Assembly (NCBI GenBank): GCA_964370065.1
Contig: CAYJGK010000022.1
Span: 1 to 31,093 of the forward strand
Reading direction: 5' to 3'
From: CAMQRS01 sp964370065
Lineage (GTDB): Bacteria > Bacillota_I > Bacilli_A > Erysipelotrichales > Erysipelotrichaceae
Length of the DNA: 31,093 nt
The notes under the pieces were generated by a model. It saw only the letters and a program-made list of their open reading frames with translations. It was not told where the DNA came from and did not search any database. Positions 13,331 to 21,465 of the stretch are shown here, piece by piece. A program made the translations under genes and the position numbers. Every line of letters starts with the position of its first letter. Positions within the stretch are counted from its first letter, which is position 1.

Positions 13331-14790
13331 TCTTCATCCTCCTCTAGAATTGTTTTCAATTCATTCAAGTCATGAATCAATCGACTTGGCTTACTTGCTT
13401 TTAATTTTACTTCGCTTAATCCATTTGTAGCATAGGCAATGCTATACGCTCCCATGCGTTTCGCACTTTCCATATCACTTTGTGTATCCCCAATGTAAAT
13501 TACATTATCAATCGGTACATGTAACTGTTCACATGCCTTATATAACGGTTGTGGGTGTGGTTTATGATAGTCTACATCATCTGCGCAAATGATAACATCA
13601 AAGTACTCTAACATTTTACAATGTTTAATGCCATGCATGGCTGATGTTTTTAATTTACTCGTTACAATAGCCATTGAATATCCCTGCTTTTTAAAGTGTG
13701 ATAATACTTCGATAGCATGTGGCATCGTCTTTACATACGCATCGTGATTCGCTAAGTTATGTGTTCGATAAGTGTGCAAGACTTCTTCGATTTCTGATTC
13801 TGAATAATATTTCCTAAATGTTGTTTTAAGTGGCGGTCCAAAGAAACTATGAATGATTTCATCATTCATTTCCTCTTGTATAGGATGCACTTTAAAAGTG
13901 TGATAAAAACTTTCTTTGATTAAAGGAAATGTATCTGCTAGTGTTCCATCAAAGTCAAATAGTAAAGCCGGTTTTTCTTTTTTAAATGGATAACAGTTTT
14001 TAAATAAACGATCATACACACCTAAATACCCTGCTATTCCAACCACTAAGAACAGTAAAGAAACAATTTGTGCAATACGTAAACCAAAGAATAATAAGGC
14101 ATCAGTACGTAATCCTTCTACAAAAAACCGCACAACTCCATACCAAGCCACATAAGCATAAATCATATCTCCTTTTTTGCGCCATGCATACTTTTTAAAT
14201 ACCGTTTTAATTAGAATAAATCCAATTAAATTGCCGATGGCTTCAAACAAGAAAGTTGGTTGACGATAAAATCCATCAATAAACATATTGTTTTTAATAA
14301 ACTCAGGGTAATATTTAAAATAGGATTCACTTACAATATGTCCATATGCTTCATGGTTCATAAAGTTACCAAATCTTCCAATCACTTGTGCCAACATTAA
14401 ATTTGGCATAATGCAATCTCCAATGCGTAATAAATTGTAACCTTTATTTCTAAAGTAGAAATAAGAATAGATCACACCTGCAATAATACCACCATGAATA
14501 GCTAATCCTCCTTCCCATACATATAGTATCGAAATGGGGTCATGAATGTATTGTTGCCATTCAAATAAACAATAATATAAACGTGCTCCAATAATAGCTA
14601 TTGGTAACATCATTACAAAATAATCTTCTAAAACCTGCTTATCATAACCAAGTTTTTGTGCCGTATTTACTGATATACAATACGCAATTAATGCTGCTGT
14701 CAAGATGAGTACTGCATACCATGCAATACTTAAATGTATTCCCCCTATTGATATTTCAAGAAAGGTATTAAATGTTGGAAAAAATTCCAT
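13309..14790 (-). CDS. lgt: Lgt prolipoprotein diacylglyceryl transferase fused to a PpaX-like HAD phosphatase
   Basis: 493 residues with two domains in one unbroken frame. Residues 1-262 are Lgt, a polytopic membrane enzyme that moves diacylglyceryl from phosphatidylglycerol to the lipobox cysteine of prolipoproteins: AIHGG at 97-101, the signature GRFGNFMNHE at 138-147, and YGVVRFFVEGLRTD at 217-230. After the last membrane span (about 236-257) and a short basic linker, residues 275-493 are a HAD hydrolase with all four motifs: DFDGT at 279-283 (Asp279 nucleophile, Asp281), VTS ending at Ser378, Lys410 in HKPHPQP, and GDTQSD at 434-439. FFGPPL in the cap resembles PpaX, a pyrophosphatase. 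AAGGAGGAG fixes the start at 14790. hprK lies 10 nt upstream. In Bacillus hprK, lgt and ppaX are separate neighbours. The phosphatase substrate is inferred; phosphoglycolate is an alternative. Confidence 0.93.
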   Translation of the reverse strand: MEFFPTFNTFLEISIGGIHLSIAWYAVLILTAALIAYCISVNTAQKLGYDKQVLEDYFVMMLPIAIIGARLYYCLFEWQQYIHDPISILYVWEGGLAIHGGIIAGVIYSYFYFRNKGYNLLRIGDCIMPNLMLAQVIGRFGNFMNHEAYGHIVSESYFKYYPEFIKNNMFIDGFYRQPTFLFEAIGNLIGFILIKTVFKKYAWRKKGDMIYAYVAWYGVVRFFVEGLRTDALLFFGLRIAQIVSLLFLVVGIAGYLGVYDRLFKNCYPFKKEKPALLFDFDGTLADTFPLIKESFYHTFKVHPIQEEMNDEIIHSFFGPPLKTTFRKYYSESEIEEVLHTYRTHNLANHDAYVKTMPHAIEVLSHFKKQGYSMAIVTSKLKTSAMHGIKHCKMLEYFDVIICADDVDYHKPHPQPLYKACEQLHVPIDNVIYIGDTQSDMESAKRMGAYSIAYATNGLSEVKLKASKPSRLIHDLNELKTILEEDEEWNVHLI

Positions 14791-14800
14791 ATGCTCCTCC

Positions 14801-15736
14801 TTATTGTTTTTGTGTTGCGATAAAGTCGAGTACTCTTTGCTCAAACTCTTTGGCGCTATCAAATCCGTTTTCTTTTAATAAAATATTAGAAACAGCAGAT
14901 TCAATAACAATTCCCATACTACGACCTTCTCGTACTGGAATAATCATTTTTGGAATTTCCACATCTAGCATGGTTTCATATTTAGTCGCTTCAATTCCTA
15001 CTCGATCATATGTATTGGCATTATTCCATGCGACTAATTCAATAACAACATCTAAACGAGATTTACTCAATATTGAATTAGCTCCATACATACGAGCCAC
15101 ATCTATAATCCCGACTCCTCTAATTTCAAGCATCCCTTCTAAAATTTTAGGTGGTGCTCCATAAACCTTATTATGGATCGCATGACAATCTACTCGATCA
15201 TCAGCTACTAATTGATGCCCTCTGCGCATCAATTCTAATGCTACTTCACTTTTCCCAATTCCACTTTCTCCGCGTATGAATACGCCTTTACCATACATAT
15301 TCATTAATACTCCATGATAGCAATCAACCATTGCTAGTTGTTCATCTAAATAACTAACAAGATTTACAATTAAGTTACTTGTATATTGATTGCTTTTAAT
15401 GATAGGAAAGTTCTTCTTTTTCGCAATTTGGTACAATTCTTTGGGACACTCATGTTTGCGAGTTAAAATAATCGCCGGTGTTTCTTCTGAAGTTATGAAA
15501 TCAAAAGCATATAATTTACTTAGATCATCCATCGTTTTAATATATTCAACTTCCTTATCACCTAATACAATGATTCTTTTCTTTTGCGAGTAGTCATAAT
15601 ATCCCGCTAACTCTAAACCAGGTCTATTTACATCTGCAATACTAATTTCTCTTGTAAGTGATTGTTCATCACCAATTAAAACTTCATATCCAAAATTATC
15701 AATTAATTCTTTTACAGTCGTTTTATTTTGCTTCAT
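14801..15736 (-). CDS. hprK: HPr kinase/phosphorylase
   Basis: Phosphorylates HPr on Ser46 using ATP or pyrophosphate, and removes that phosphate by phosphorolysis, releasing pyrophosphate; the master switch of carbon catabolite repression in Firmicutes. 311 residues. The catalytic histidine is His141 (DCYHGVLMN), the P-loop GESGIGKS is at 156-163, ADDRVD follows, and the family signature EIRGVGIIDV is at 204-213. AAGAGGAA precedes the ATG. It overlaps the end of uvrA by 14 nt and is followed 10 nt later by the lgt fusion. With HprK present, the cre-like sites in this window are plausible CcpA targets. Confidence 0.97.
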   Translation of the reverse strand: MKQNKTTVKELIDNFGYEVLIGDEQSLTREISIADVNRPGLELAGYYDYSQKKRIIVLGDKEVEYIKTMDDLSKLYAFDFITSEETPAIILTRKHECPKELYQIAKKKNFPIIKSNQYTSNLIVNLVSYLDEQLAMVDCYHGVLMNMYGKGVFIRGESGIGKSEVALELMRRGHQLVADDRVDCHAIHNKVYGAPPKILEGMLEIRGVGIIDVARMYGANSILSKSRLDVVIELVAWNNANTYDRVGIEATKYETMLDVEIPKMIIPVREGRSMGIVIESAVSNILLKENGFDSAKEFEQRVLDFIATQKQ

Positions 15737-18560
15737 AAGTTCCTCTTTCTAATACTTTTTTCAAGTATCTTCCGGTATGCGATCTTTCTACTTCACAAAT
15801 TTTTTCTGGTGTTCCTGTAGCTACTATTTCTCCTCCTTCATCTCCCCCTTCAGGACCTAAATCAATAATATAATCTGCACATTTTATAACATCTAAATTA
15901 TGTTCAATGACAATTACACTATCGCCATTTTGCACAATACGACGTAATACTTTAAGCAGCGTTGCAACATCATGAGTATGCAATCCAGTGGTTGGTTCAT
16001 CTAAGATAAAAACTGTTTTTCCAGTTGCTTTCTTTTGTAATTCACTTGCTAGTTTTACCCTTTGTGCTTCCCCACCTGATAAAGTAGTTGCACTTTGCCC
16101 CAGTTTAATATAGCCTAATCCTACATCAAATAATGTTTGTAGCTTATGTTTAATTTTATGAATATTAGAGAAGAAGATAATTCCTTCTTCTACACTCATT
16201 TCTAAAACATCATAAATATTTTTACCTTTATACATAACTTGAAGCGTTTCCTCATTGTAACGCTTTCCAGCACAATGCTCACAAGCAACATATACATCTG
16301 GTAAAAAATGCATGGAAATCTTAATGATTCCATCTCCCTGACAAGCTTCACAACGTCCACCGCGCACATTGAATGAAAATCTTCCTTTTTCATATCCACG
16401 CATTTTAGCTTCTGGTGTTTGGGCGAATAAGTCACGAATATCATCAAAAACACCTGTATAAGTAGCAGGATTACTACGTGGTGTACGACCGATTGGATCT
16501 TGTGAAATATTGATTAATTTATCAATATGTTCTAATCCTTTTATCTTTTTATAAGCCCCTGCCTTCACTTTACTTCTACCTAATTCTTTTTGGATAGCTT
16601 TACTAATAATTTCGTTTACTAAACTACTTTTTCCACTTCCACTCACTCCACTCACTACGCAGAATGTGTGCAATGGCACTTTTACATTTACATCTTTTAA
16701 ATTATTTTCGCTTGCTTTTGTGACTTCAATATACTGTTTATTTCCTTTTTTACGAATACTTGGAATTAGGATTTGGCGTTTTCCAGCTAAGTATTGCCCA
16801 GTCAAACTATTTTCATTTTCCATGACTTCTTCTACGCTACCAGCTGCCATCACTTCTCCACCATGTACCCCTGCACCTGGCCCTATATCAATCACATAAT
16901 CACTTTGCATCATCGTATCCTCATCATGTTCAACGACAATTAAAGTGTTTCCTAAGTCACGCATTTTTTTAAGTGAGTCAATTAATCGGTCATTATCACG
17001 TTGGTGTAGACCAATACTTGGTTCATCTAATACATATAAGACACCACTTAAATGTGATCCAATCTGAGTAGCTAAACGGATACGTTGTGCTTCTCCACCA
17101 CTTAAAGTACCTGCTAATCGATTTAATGTTAAATAATTAATTCCCACATCAAATAAAAATTGTAGACGATTTTCTATTTCTACTAATATAAGACGTGCAA
17201 TTTTTCTTTGCGAATCATTTAAGTCCAAATTTTTCACAAATTGTAATCCTTGTTTTATACTCATACTTGTCCATTCATCAATGTTTTTTCCATCTACTTG
17301 TACGCTTAATGCTTGCTCATTTAAACGTTTTCCTTGGCAAGTTGGACAAGTGTCTTCTACCATGAATGAAGCATACCATTCACGTGAAAAAGAACTTGTT
17401 GTTTCCATGAATCGTCGCTCAATCAAGGTAATGATTCCTTCAATAAATTCTACTTTATGTGTCACACTTCCACTTTTAGAATACATTGTGTAATCAATTA
17501 CATCATCACTTCCATACAGTAAATACTGCATTTGTTTTTTAGTCATATTTTTAATTGGTTTATGAACATCAATTTCATAATAATCGCATAATGCTTTAAA
17601 CTTTTGCCACTCTAAATTATCCTTCTTTAAAATGTTCTTATAATATACAATAGCACCTTCCATAATCGATAGATTGCGATCAGGAATCAATGTATCGACA
17701 CTTACCTTTTGTGTTACACCTAACCCTTTACAAGTAGGACAGGCTCCATAAGGTGCATTGAACGAAAATAATTTTGGTTCTAATTTAGGTACACTAAATC
17801 CACAATACTTACAAGAATAATTACTTGAGAACAATAGTTCTTCTTCTTGTGTGAATACAATTGCTAATCCATCTGATAACTTTAATGCCGTTTCTAATGA
17901 ATCGTGTATACGACTACGATCGCTACCTTTTACAATACGATCAACAATGACATCAATACTATGTTTTTTATTTTTTTCCAATTCTTCTATTTCTTCTAAC
18001 ATGCGAGTTTCCCCATTAATTCGAGCACGGATGAACCCTTCTTTTTGCAATCTCTCTAATAACTCCTTATGTGTTCCTTTTTTATTGTCTACTACTGGAG
18101 CTAATATTTGGATCCGTGTCCCCTCTTCAATCTCCATCACTCGATCCACCATTTGTTTAATCGTTTGTGAGGTGATCGCAATTTCATGTATCGGGCAATA
18201 AGGCACCCCAATTCTTGCAAATAGTAAACGTAAGTAATCATATATTTCAGTAGAAGTACCCACTGTACTTCTTGGATTGTTACTCGTTGTTTTTTGGTCA
18301 ATGGAAATAGCAGGGCTTAATCCTTCAATGCTATCTACGTCCGGTTTTTCACTGTTTCCTAAAAACTGTCTAGCATAAGCACTTAATGATTCTACATATC
18401 TTCTTTGTCCTTCCGCATAAATGGTATCAAAAGCTAGTGATGTCTTACCACTTCCACTTACTCCTGTCATAATGACTAATTTGTTTCTTGGGATATCAAT
18501 TGATATATCTTTTAAATTATTTTCTCTTGCTCCCTTAATGGATAATATATTTTTACTCAT
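15723..18560 (-). CDS. uvrA: UvrABC excinuclease subunit A
   Basis: Damage-recognition ATPase of nucleotide excision repair. 945 residues, normal length. Two ABC ATPase modules: Walker A GVSGSGKT at 33-40 and a second GVSGSGKS in the C-terminal half; signature motifs LSGGEAQRIRLATQIGS and LSGGEAQRVKLASEL. Zinc-binding cysteines appear as CKYC with CPTC in the first module and CEAC with CEHC in the second. Start chosen for AGAGGTAAAG upstream and the standard N-terminus. Here it heads the hprK-lgt-trxB operon rather than following uvrB, which is not in the window. No SOS operator is evident upstream. Confidence 0.98.
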   Translation of the reverse strand: MSKNILSIKGARENNLKDISIDIPRNKLVIMTGVSGSGKTSLAFDTIYAEGQRRYVESLSAYARQFLGNSEKPDVDSIEGLSPAISIDQKTTSNNPRSTVGTSTEIYDYLRLLFARIGVPYCPIHEIAITSQTIKQMVDRVMEIEEGTRIQILAPVVDNKKGTHKELLERLQKEGFIRARINGETRMLEEIEELEKNKKHSIDVIVDRIVKGSDRSRIHDSLETALKLSDGLAIVFTQEEELLFSSNYSCKYCGFSVPKLEPKLFSFNAPYGACPTCKGLGVTQKVSVDTLIPDRNLSIMEGAIVYYKNILKKDNLEWQKFKALCDYYEIDVHKPIKNMTKKQMQYLLYGSDDVIDYTMYSKSGSVTHKVEFIEGIITLIERRFMETTSSFSREWYASFMVEDTCPTCQGKRLNEQALSVQVDGKNIDEWTSMSIKQGLQFVKNLDLNDSQRKIARLILVEIENRLQFLFDVGINYLTLNRLAGTLSGGEAQRIRLATQIGSHLSGVLYVLDEPSIGLHQRDNDRLIDSLKKMRDLGNTLIVVEHDEDTMMQSDYVIDIGPGAGVHGGEVMAAGSVEEVMENENSLTGQYLAGKRQILIPSIRKKGNKQYIEVTKASENNLKDVNVKVPLHTFCVVSGVSGSGKSSLVNEIISKAIQKELGRSKVKAGAYKKIKGLEHIDKLINISQDPIGRTPRSNPATYTGVFDDIRDLFAQTPEAKMRGYEKGRFSFNVRGGRCEACQGDGIIKISMHFLPDVYVACEHCAGKRYNEETLQVMYKGKNIYDVLEMSVEEGIIFFSNIHKIKHKLQTLFDVGLGYIKLGQSATTLSGGEAQRVKLASELQKKATGKTVFILDEPTTGLHTHDVATLLKVLRRIVQNGDSVIVIEHNLDVIKCADYIIDLGPEGGDEGGEIVATGTPEKICEVERSHTGRYLKKVLERGTYEAK

Positions 18561-18596
18561 ATCTTTACCTCTATTCTAATTTTTTTGACTCTATTC

Positions 18597-18605
18597 ATTC
18601 TACCA
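18597..18605 (-). promoter_or_regulatory. Extended -10 promoter of the uvrA operon
   Basis: TGGTAGAAT on the minus strand: TAGAAT with the TGN extension, 37 bp before the uvrA ATG. No clear -35. Confidence 0.5.
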
Positions 18606-18721
18606 TTTTTCAAATGATTTTTCATCTATTTGCATTCTTATTAGATAAACAATTCACAAAACACATGCATCCTCCTATGAATCGTTTTCTTTTCTCCATT
18701 ATTCTCAAATAATTAGGTTTA

Positions 18722-18730
18722 TGATATAAT
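18722..18730 (+). promoter_or_regulatory. Extended -10 promoter of the FemX-like gene
   Basis: TGATATAAT on the plus strand, a perfect TATAAT with the TGN extension, 20 bp before the ATG. The -35 is weak. Confidence 0.65.
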
Positions 18731-18750
18731 AGGAAAACTGAGGTGAAACT

Positions 18751-19995
18751 ATGAATTTTAAACAAATTGATATCCATACTTATGATGCTTTTGCAAAGGT
18801 ACATCCCCACCAAAATTTCTTAAATAGCAAAGCTGCACTAGAAGCAAAAAGTAAAGAGTGGGAAGTAGAGTATGTGGGTCTTTATCAAGAAGAGATACTT
18901 GTTGCTGCAACAGCATTAGTTTATATTCCTACTATGCGTGCTTTTACGTACGCCTATGCACAAAGAGGGTTTTTACTAGATTATTCCAACAACCAATTAG
19001 TGTCCACTTTTACACAATCTATTAAACAGTATTTAAAAAAACAAAAAGTTAGTTATTTGAAAATTGATCCGTATGTTATTTATCAAACACGTGATTTAAA
19101 TGGAGAGGAAATAGTCGATCGTCAAAAAAATGATACTGCAATCCATAATTTAACGCAAAATGGATTCATTCATGATGGGTTTACAAGTGGTTACAATGAT
19201 TATAAACAATGTCGTTGGATGTCTAGTATTAATATTGCAAATCAAACTAAAGAAAAAGTATTTAATTCTTTTGAACCACGTACAAAGCGTGACATTAATA
19301 CCGCATTAAAAAATAAAGTAAAAATAAAACAATTATCGTATGAGGAATTACATATCTTAAAAGAGGTCGTAGATGCAACAGGTGATCGTAGACAATTCAC
19401 TCAAATTCCTTTATCTTTTTATGAACGCCAATGGCACACATACCAAGAGAATGCCAAAGTATATTGTGCGTATATCGATTTAGATGAATATATTACATCA
19501 ATTCAATTAGATATCGCTAGACAAGAGGAAGTCAAAGCACTTGCCACTACACGCTTAGAAACTACCCCTAATTCAAAGAAAATAATTAACCGTATCAATG
19601 AATCAAATTCCATGTTAGTTAAATTGTATAAAAACATTAAAGAAGCAAAAACGTTACAAAAAAAACATGGTAAAACCTTAATTTTAGCCGCTTCTCTATT
19701 TATTTATTATGGTGAAGAAGTCATTTATTTAACAAGTGGTTCTTACGATGAATTTAAATTATTTAAAGGTCCTTATGCCTTGCAGTGGCATGTCATCCAA
19801 GAAGCCATAGATTTAAATTATTCTATTTATAATTTCTATGGAATTAGTGGTTACTTTACAGAAGACAAAGAAGGGTACGGCGTGTATTATTTTAAACGGG
19901 GATTTAAAGCGGATGTAGTCGAGTTAATTGGTGAATTTATTTTACCTATTCATAATGTATATTATCAAATATTAAAAAAAGCAAATAAAGTATAA
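18751..19995 (+). CDS. FemAB-family peptidoglycan branching aminoacyltransferase
   Basis: Probably adds an amino acid from aminoacyl-tRNA to the stem peptide of lipid II, building the interpeptide bridge (FemX/MurM type). 414 residues. Two GNAT-like halves: the first about 1-165 with YLKIDPYVIYQTRD, the second from about 166 with FEPRTKRDINTALKN and the C-terminal YLTSGSYDEFKLFKGPYALQWHVIQEAI and INFYG-type GISGYF motif. Residues about 245-308 are lysine and glutamate rich and form the tRNA synthetase-like coiled-coil arm known in FemA. GAGGTGAAA precedes the ATG. Single gene with its own promoter and terminator, divergent from uvrA. Which amino acid it adds, and whether it is first or later in the bridge, cannot be told. 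Confidence 0.9.
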   Translation: MNFKQIDIHTYDAFAKVHPHQNFLNSKAALEAKSKEWEVEYVGLYQEEILVAATALVYIPTMRAFTYAYAQRGFLLDYSNNQLVSTFTQSIKQYLKKQKVSYLKIDPYVIYQTRDLNGEEIVDRQKNDTAIHNLTQNGFIHDGFTSGYNDYKQCRWMSSINIANQTKEKVFNSFEPRTKRDINTALKNKVKIKQLSYEELHILKEVVDATGDRRQFTQIPLSFYERQWHTYQENAKVYCAYIDLDEYITSIQLDIARQEEVKALATTRLETTPNSKKIINRINESNSMLVKLYKNIKEAKTLQKKHGKTLILAASLFIYYGEEVIYLTSGSYDEFKLFKGPYALQWHVIQEAIDLNYSIYNFYGISGYFTEDKEGYGVYYFKRGFKADVVELIGEFILPIHNVYYQILKKANKV

Positions 19996-20029
19996 AAGAG
20001 GCAGTTCAATCATGAACCACCTCTTTTTT
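19995..20029. terminator. Terminator between the convergent FemX-like and dbpA genes
   Basis: AAAGAGGCAGTTCA pairs with TGAACCACCTCTTT (two mismatches) around a 4-nt loop, then a T run on the plus strand. The stem starts at the last base of the femX-like stop codon. It could also work on the minus strand, where the T run is weaker. Confidence 0.75.
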
Positions 20030-21380
20030 ACTTCGCTATTTCCACTCTTATTTTTTTCTTTTTAATCGTTTTGTTTTTCATTTGATCCACAATGTATTGT
20101 GCTTTGCCATTAAATATTTCAATGTAACTAATTCTATTTAGCACTTCTACTACTCCTATATCATCTTGATTAACTCCTTCAATAGAAGTAAATGCCCCAA
20201 TAATATCAAGCGTACGAACCCCTTTTTCTTTTCCTGCATTTAAATAAATTTTTTCAACTGCTGTTTCAAATTGCTTACTAATATTTTTCTTAGCTATACG
20301 TGTATTCAAATCAGATGTATCTTCTTCTACAAATTTTTCCCATTTGTAATCAGGTAACACTTGTAATTCTTTTCGATCTTTAATTAATACAATCGAATTC
20401 CCAGTTTCATTAATTCTTCCAGTACGCCCACTTCGATGTACATAATCAAATTTGTTACTTGGTAATCCATAATGAATAACATGACTTACTTTATCAATGT
20501 CAATCCCTCTGGCTGCCACATCACTTGCCACTAAAATACGAACTTGACCAGATTTAAATTTCTTTAAATTTTCAAAACGTTTTTCTTGGAAAATATCGCC
20601 ATGTATTTTAACATGCTTGAATCCTTGATCTTTTAATGTTAAACAAACATCATCTACTTCATCCTTACGTTCACAGAAAATGATTACACTTTCGGCCTGG
20701 ATACTATCTAGAGTATCGATTAATGCCTCGTCTGTATCATTCGTTTCCACAAACATATGCTTTATTTTTAATTGTCCACTTAAGTTTAAAAATTCATAAG
20801 GAGCAAAAAATTGCTCAATTAAATCATGAATTTTTTCTGGATAGGTCGCACTAAATAATGCTTTTTTCACATCCTGAGATAAATACGCTAAAATTTCTTT
20901 AACTTGTTCATTAAATCCTAAATCCAACATATAATCTGCTTCATCAATCACTACATAAGAAACTTGACTTAAGTCAATGCTTCCACGATTAATATGGTCA
21001 ATTAATCGACCTGGCGTAGCACTCACGACATGACATTTTTGTTGCAGGGCATTCACTTGATAACTCATTTTTTCTTTTCCATATATAGCCGTTGCTTTAA
21101 TTTTCTTAAACTTACCAATGTGTGAAAATTCTTCTTTCACCTGTACACTTAACTCCCTTGTACAAGTTAATACTAATACTTGCACATTCAAGTTTTCCCA
21201 ATCTATCATCTCACATAAAGGTATGGCATATGCTGCTGTTTTTCCACTTCCTGTATTGGATTGGACAACAATGTTTTTATGCTCTAAAAATAATGGTATC
21301 ACTTGCTTTTGCACTTCATTCAAAGTGTGGTATCCCATTATATCTAGCGCTTTTTCTATTTCTTTACTTAACTTTATCAT
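20028..21380 (-). CDS. dbpA: DEAD-box RNA helicase with DbpA RNA-binding domain
   Basis: ATP-dependent RNA helicase, 450 residues, likely acting in large-subunit ribosome assembly on the peptidyl-transferase region of 23S rRNA. Walker A SNTGSGKT at 41-48, DEAD at 146-149, SAT at 177-179, and HRSGRTGR in the second RecA domain. Motif Ia is TCTREL instead of the usual PTREL. Residues about 375-450 (KIYLNAGKEKGVRTLDIIGAF, then DIGVVEVLNRISYIEI) match the DbpA/YxiN RNA-binding domain, which separates it from CshA or CshB types. The start is fixed by the conserved N-terminus. Its -10 is only 7 nt before the ATG and no ribosome site is present. Single gene, minus strand, between glgA and the femX-like gene. 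Confidence 0.92.
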   Translation of the reverse strand: MIKLSKEIEKALDIMGYHTLNEVQKQVIPLFLEHKNIVVQSNTGSGKTAAYAIPLCEMIDWENLNVQVLVLTCTRELSVQVKEEFSHIGKFKKIKATAIYGKEKMSYQVNALQQKCHVVSATPGRLIDHINRGSIDLSQVSYVVIDEADYMLDLGFNEQVKEILAYLSQDVKKALFSATYPEKIHDLIEQFFAPYEFLNLSGQLKIKHMFVETNDTDEALIDTLDSIQAESVIIFCERKDEVDDVCLTLKDQGFKHVKIHGDIFQEKRFENLKKFKSGQVRILVASDVAARGIDIDKVSHVIHYGLPSNKFDYVHRSGRTGRINETGNSIVLIKDRKELQVLPDYKWEKFVEEDTSDLNTRIAKKNISKQFETAVEKIYLNAGKEKGVRTLDIIGAFTSIEGVNQDDIGVVEVLNRISYIEIFNGKAQYIVDQMKNKTIKKKKIRVEIAK

Positions 21381-21387
21381 AAGCCGT

Positions 21388-21396
21388 ATTATAACA
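21388..21396 (-). promoter_or_regulatory. Extended -10 promoter of dbpA, predicting a leaderless mRNA
   Basis: TGTTATAAT on the minus strand ends at 21388, so transcription would begin at about 21381-21380, at the ATG itself. The seven bases between the -10 and the ATG (acggctt) contain no Shine-Dalgarno. Confidence 0.6.
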
Positions 21397-21434
21397 CACT
21401 AATAATGAACTAACTAGTTTATTATTAAATAAAT

Positions 21435-21459
21435 AAAGACGCAAGTAACTTGCGCCTTT
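21435..21459 (-). terminator. Terminator of the glycogen operon
   Basis: AAAGGCGCAAG and CTTGCGTCTTT form an 11-bp stem with one G-T pair and a 3-nt loop, 7 nt past the glgA stop, followed on the minus strand by an AT-rich tract with short T runs. Confidence 0.75.
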
Positions 21460-21465
21460 ATAATT

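Noticed and set aside
14772..15164. A 130-codon open frame on the plus strand
   Set aside because: Lies entirely opposite hprK and the lgt start, has no ribosome site and no recognisable protein; a shadow frame.
17851..18201. A 116-codon open frame on the plus strand
   Set aside because: Antisense shadow of uvrA with serine and isoleucine-rich meaningless sequence.
18561..18750. An SOS (LexA) operator upstream of uvrA
   Set aside because: No GAAC-N4-GTTC type palindrome found.
18622..18813. A 63-codon open frame on the minus strand in the uvrA/femX-like intergenic region
   Set aside because: Overlaps the femX-like coding start and both promoters, and lacks a convincing ribosome site.
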